The notes beneath the pieces are model-generated. The model ran no database searches. It had not been told where the DNA came from and worked only from the letters and a program-made list of their open reading frames with translations. Below, one piece after another: positions 61,871 to 64,000 of a DNA stretch of 64,000 bases. The stretch's first letter is position 1, and each line of letters begins with the position of its first letter. The position numbers and the translations under genes are program-made. Origin of the DNA: Paramylibacter ulvae (GTDB taxonomy: Bacteria > Pseudomonadota > Alphaproteobacteria > Rhodobacterales > Rhodobacteraceae); the NCBI RefSeq assembly GCF_014652655.1, contig NZ_BMZF01000011.1, positions 34,082 to 98,081 of the forward strand, read 5' to 3'.

Positions 61871-63232
61871 CTATCCGCCGACCAATGTTTGTGGCAAAAA
61901 CAACGCGACTTGTGGAAAAATGATGAGTAGGGCGATCATTATCGCCATGGCGAACCAAAACGGCCAAATGCCACGAAAAATATGGCTCATTGGGACATCG
62001 GGAGCGATAGATTTCACGATAAAGACGTTGATGCCAACGGGTGGGCTTATCATGCCCATTTCCAGCACGATCACGACGATAATCCCAAACCAGATCAGAT
62101 CCCATTCCAGACCGATGGCAATGGGAATGACAACTGGGATGGTCAATACAAGCATCGCCATCGATTCTAGGAACATACCCAAAAACATGTAGGCCAGAAT
62201 AATCACCAGCAAAACGCCAATGTCACCAATCGGAAGCGATGTGAGTAAGGTGACCAACTGTGCTGGTAATTCGGTCAATGACATGAATGGGATGAACACA
62301 AACGCGCCAATGATGATCAAAAACACCGTTGCCGTGGCATTCATGGTTTGCAAGATAACAACGCGCGACGCTTGCCATGTTAATGATCGACGCCACGCAG
62401 CAACTAGAAAGGTGAGGAATGCGCCAACGGATGATGCTTCGACTGGCGTGAAAAAACCAGTGTACATGCCGCCGATTGTCACCAAAACCACACCAAGGAT
62501 CGGGGCGGCATGTGCCAGTGATGCCATGCGATCAGCGCGGCTTGATCGTTCGCCGCGTGGTCCCATATCAGGTTTGCGTGAAACCGTGAGATAGATCGCA
62601 CCGATAAACAAAAGAGTTAAAATGATACCTGGTAAAACGCCTGCCATAAACAATCGCCCAATGGATTGCTCGGTTAATACGGCATAAATTATCATCCCCC
62701 CTGATGGCGGGATCAAAAAACCAAGCGTTCCACCCGCAGCGACGGACCCCGTGGCAAGGCTATCTGCGTATTTATAGCGTTTCATTTCAGGCAATGCGAC
62801 ACGCCCCATTGTCACCGCAGAGGCCAGCGATGAACCCGATAGTGCTGCAAATCCAGCACAAGCAGCAATGGTGGCCGATGCCAGCCCACCGCGCATATGC
62901 CCCATCCAACGATAGGCCGCGTTAAACAGATCCTTTGACATGCCTGATATACCAGCCAAATTTCCCATCAAAACAAACATTGGGATCACCAATAAATTGA
63001 AGTTTGATGCGGCCTCGAATGTTTCACCTGACAGGTTGGAATAGGCGATTTTCCAACCGCGCGCCCACGCTTGATCTGGTGACATTCCAACGCTGATGAA
63101 TTTGTTCGCATTGGCAATGATCGTGCCAACAAAACCAACACCAAGCATGGATAGAGCCACGGGCATTCGCAAGGCGAGCAACACGAACAATGCCAAGAGC
63201 CCCAACAGCCCCAAAGTTGTCATGCCAATCAT
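61871..63232 (-). CDS. TRAP transporter large permease (DctM family), second copy
   Basis: A 453-residue permease with the DctM blocks LVIPMFVLMGNLAGISGMS, GFAALSGSSLASAVTMGR and GFLIPPSGGMIIYAVLTEQSIGRLF. Compared with the paralogue at 57379 it has an extra N-terminal segment of about 20 residues (SVGMSPDQAWARGWKIAYSN). It overlaps the dctQ stop as ATGA and is followed by the aldehyde dehydrogenase gene. No binding-protein gene accompanies it in the window. Confidence 0.93.
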   Translation of the reverse strand: MIGMTTLGLLGLLALFVLLALRMPVALSMLGVGFVGTIIANANKFISVGMSPDQAWARGWKIAYSNLSGETFEAASNFNLLVIPMFVLMGNLAGISGMSKDLFNAAYRWMGHMRGGLASATIAACAGFAALSGSSLASAVTMGRVALPEMKRYKYADSLATGSVAAGGTLGFLIPPSGGMIIYAVLTEQSIGRLFMAGVLPGIILTLLFIGAIYLTVSRKPDMGPRGERSSRADRMASLAHAAPILGVVLVTIGGMYTGFFTPVEASSVGAFLTFLVAAWRRSLTWQASRVVILQTMNATATVFLIIIGAFVFIPFMSLTELPAQLVTLLTSLPIGDIGVLLVIILAYMFLGMFLESMAMLVLTIPVVIPIAIGLEWDLIWFGIIVVIVLEMGMISPPVGINVFIVKSIAPDVPMSHIFRGIWPFWFAMAIMIALLIIFPQVALFLPQTLVGG

Positions 63233-63768
63233 AACGGATCACCCCCGATGTTGATTGAAACGACCTTGCCGCCGCGCAATAATTGACAGATATCGATGAT
63301 CACAACCAAGGCATAAACGGCGATCGATATGGACAGTAGGTAATAAAACGGTTCGAATGAAATCAACAATTGTTGGGTGGTTTCGCCAAAGCGTTCGGCG
63401 CTTTGCCCCGCGTGCCACAACCGCCATGACATGACCGCCAACAACATCACACCCAATACTTTCACACAAATCATCGACCATTTGGCGAAACGTGCTGACA
63501 TGCTTGCCTCTAATATTTCGATTTCGATATGGGCACCACTTCTGGCGCCAAACGGAATGGACAGCGCCACAATCACCACCAGTGACAGGATCAATAAATC
63601 CTCTGCTCCGATGATCGGATTGTTTAATGTTTTGCGCATAACCAAAACATTCCAAACCGAAAATACGGTCATGAATATCAGCGTTGCACCGCCACAGATT
63701 AATGAAATCAGAGTTAAACCCCGATCCAAATAACCCATAATATCGGACGCGTTCGATTTACTTGTCAT
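63229..63768 (-). CDS. TRAP transporter small permease (DctQ family), second copy
   Basis: A 179-residue, four-helix protein. The DctQ pattern is FSVWNVLVMRKTLNNPIIGAEDLLILS followed by GARSGAHIEIEIL. It is the first gene of the minus-strand operon dctQ-dctM-aldehyde dehydrogenase-GST-SDR. The gap of 190 bases to the divergent gene at 63960 should hold its promoter; no clear operator was recognised there. Confidence 0.9.
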   Translation of the reverse strand: MTSKSNASDIMGYLDRGLTLISLICGGATLIFMTVFSVWNVLVMRKTLNNPIIGAEDLLILSLVVIVALSIPFGARSGAHIEIEILEASMSARFAKWSMICVKVLGVMLLAVMSWRLWHAGQSAERFGETTQQLLISFEPFYYLLSISIAVYALVVIIDICQLLRGGKVVSINIGGDPL

Positions 63769-63959
63769 TGTGAAATCCTGTTGGTGGTTATTAAACCTGT
63801 GAAAAATCGGGGCACCATTTCAAAATGCCTTTCCGAAAACTGTCGCGTTGATGAAGTGCGGCTGACCAACGTGATGTCTAACGTCAGCACCTTTGGGACA
63901 TACCTGAGCATTTGAATAATGGAGGATTTCTGGTTCATCTTAACAATTAGGAGTTAAGC

Positions 63960-64000
63960 ATGACAAAGAAATCAGGGCAGTCGAAAGCGGCTGCAGATAA
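63960..64000 (+). CDS. Start of an unidentified gene, cut by the window end
   Basis: An ATG preceded by an AGGAG site opens a frame reading MTKKSGQSKAAAD, which continues past the window. The visible N-terminus is basic and uninformative. Its position, divergent from the second TRAP operon, would suit a regulator, but that is a guess. Confidence 0.45.
   Translation, partial: MTKKSGQSKAAAD

Overview
The window looks like chromosome of a marine alphaproteobacterium of the Rhodobacterales (Roseobacter-type). This is inferred from gene content: the trgA-cysK pair, the nfu-tsaB-rimI run, rplY-pth, a solitary trpA, three sets of TRAP transporter genes, and AcuI- and DmdC-like enzymes of DMSP-type metabolism. 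GC content is moderate and most genes are tightly packed, often with TAATG or ATGA overlaps. Layout: 0-18.8 kb is mostly housekeeping: a helicase fragment, an SLC13 transporter, rimI-tsaB-nfu, pth-rplY, lldD, a divergent HxlR/SRPBCC pair, trpA, an ABC exporter, ychF, an RTX protein, and a cytochrome c peroxidase whose 5' end is antisense to a Sel1 protein. | 18.8-26.3 kb is a catabolic locus. A minus-strand operon encodes an SsuD-like FMN monooxygenase, an aldo/keto reductase, a flavin reductase and a complete TRAP transporter. A GntR/UTRA regulator and a Gfo/Idh/MocA protein are divergent from it. The combination resembles the sulfoquinovose monooxygenase (sulfo-SMO) pathway, with TRAP import in place of ABC import and perhaps an NAD-dependent (GH188-type) glycosidase. 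| 26.4-29.4 kb holds two secreted proteins of unknown role and a long acyl-CoA dehydrogenase. | 29.66-35.82 kb is an integrated mobile element in tRNA-Arg(CCG), bounded by an exact 41-bp repeat. It carries an integrase, an unknown protein, an AlpA-like protein whose ribosome binding site lies in a perfect hairpin, a Rep_trans/MobT-like protein preceded by nested inverted repeats (candidate origin or oriT), and a two-gene ATPase/TOPRIM module resembling the PARIS anti-phage system (AriA/AriB). | 35.9-47.8 kb: GntR regulator with acuI, BCCT transporter, class V aminotransferase, photolyase, CFA synthase, trgA, cysK, MscS channel. | 47.9-51.2 kb: tRNA-Ser(GGA) followed by a probable second insertion (HTH protein, unusual tyrosine recombinase with a Cys cluster, VapBC) and a decayed SDR remnant. 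| 51.2-64 kb is an aromatic-type catabolic region. A GntR regulator is divergent from two tandem double-domain OsmC proteins, a PobA-like hydroxylase and a full TRAP transporter. Convergent to these is a second operon of TRAP membrane subunits (no binding protein), an aromatic-aldehyde-type dehydrogenase, a beta-etherase-like GST and an SDR. Together these could import and degrade an aryl compound, possibly lignin-derived. All functions are assigned by reading motifs; no database search was run.
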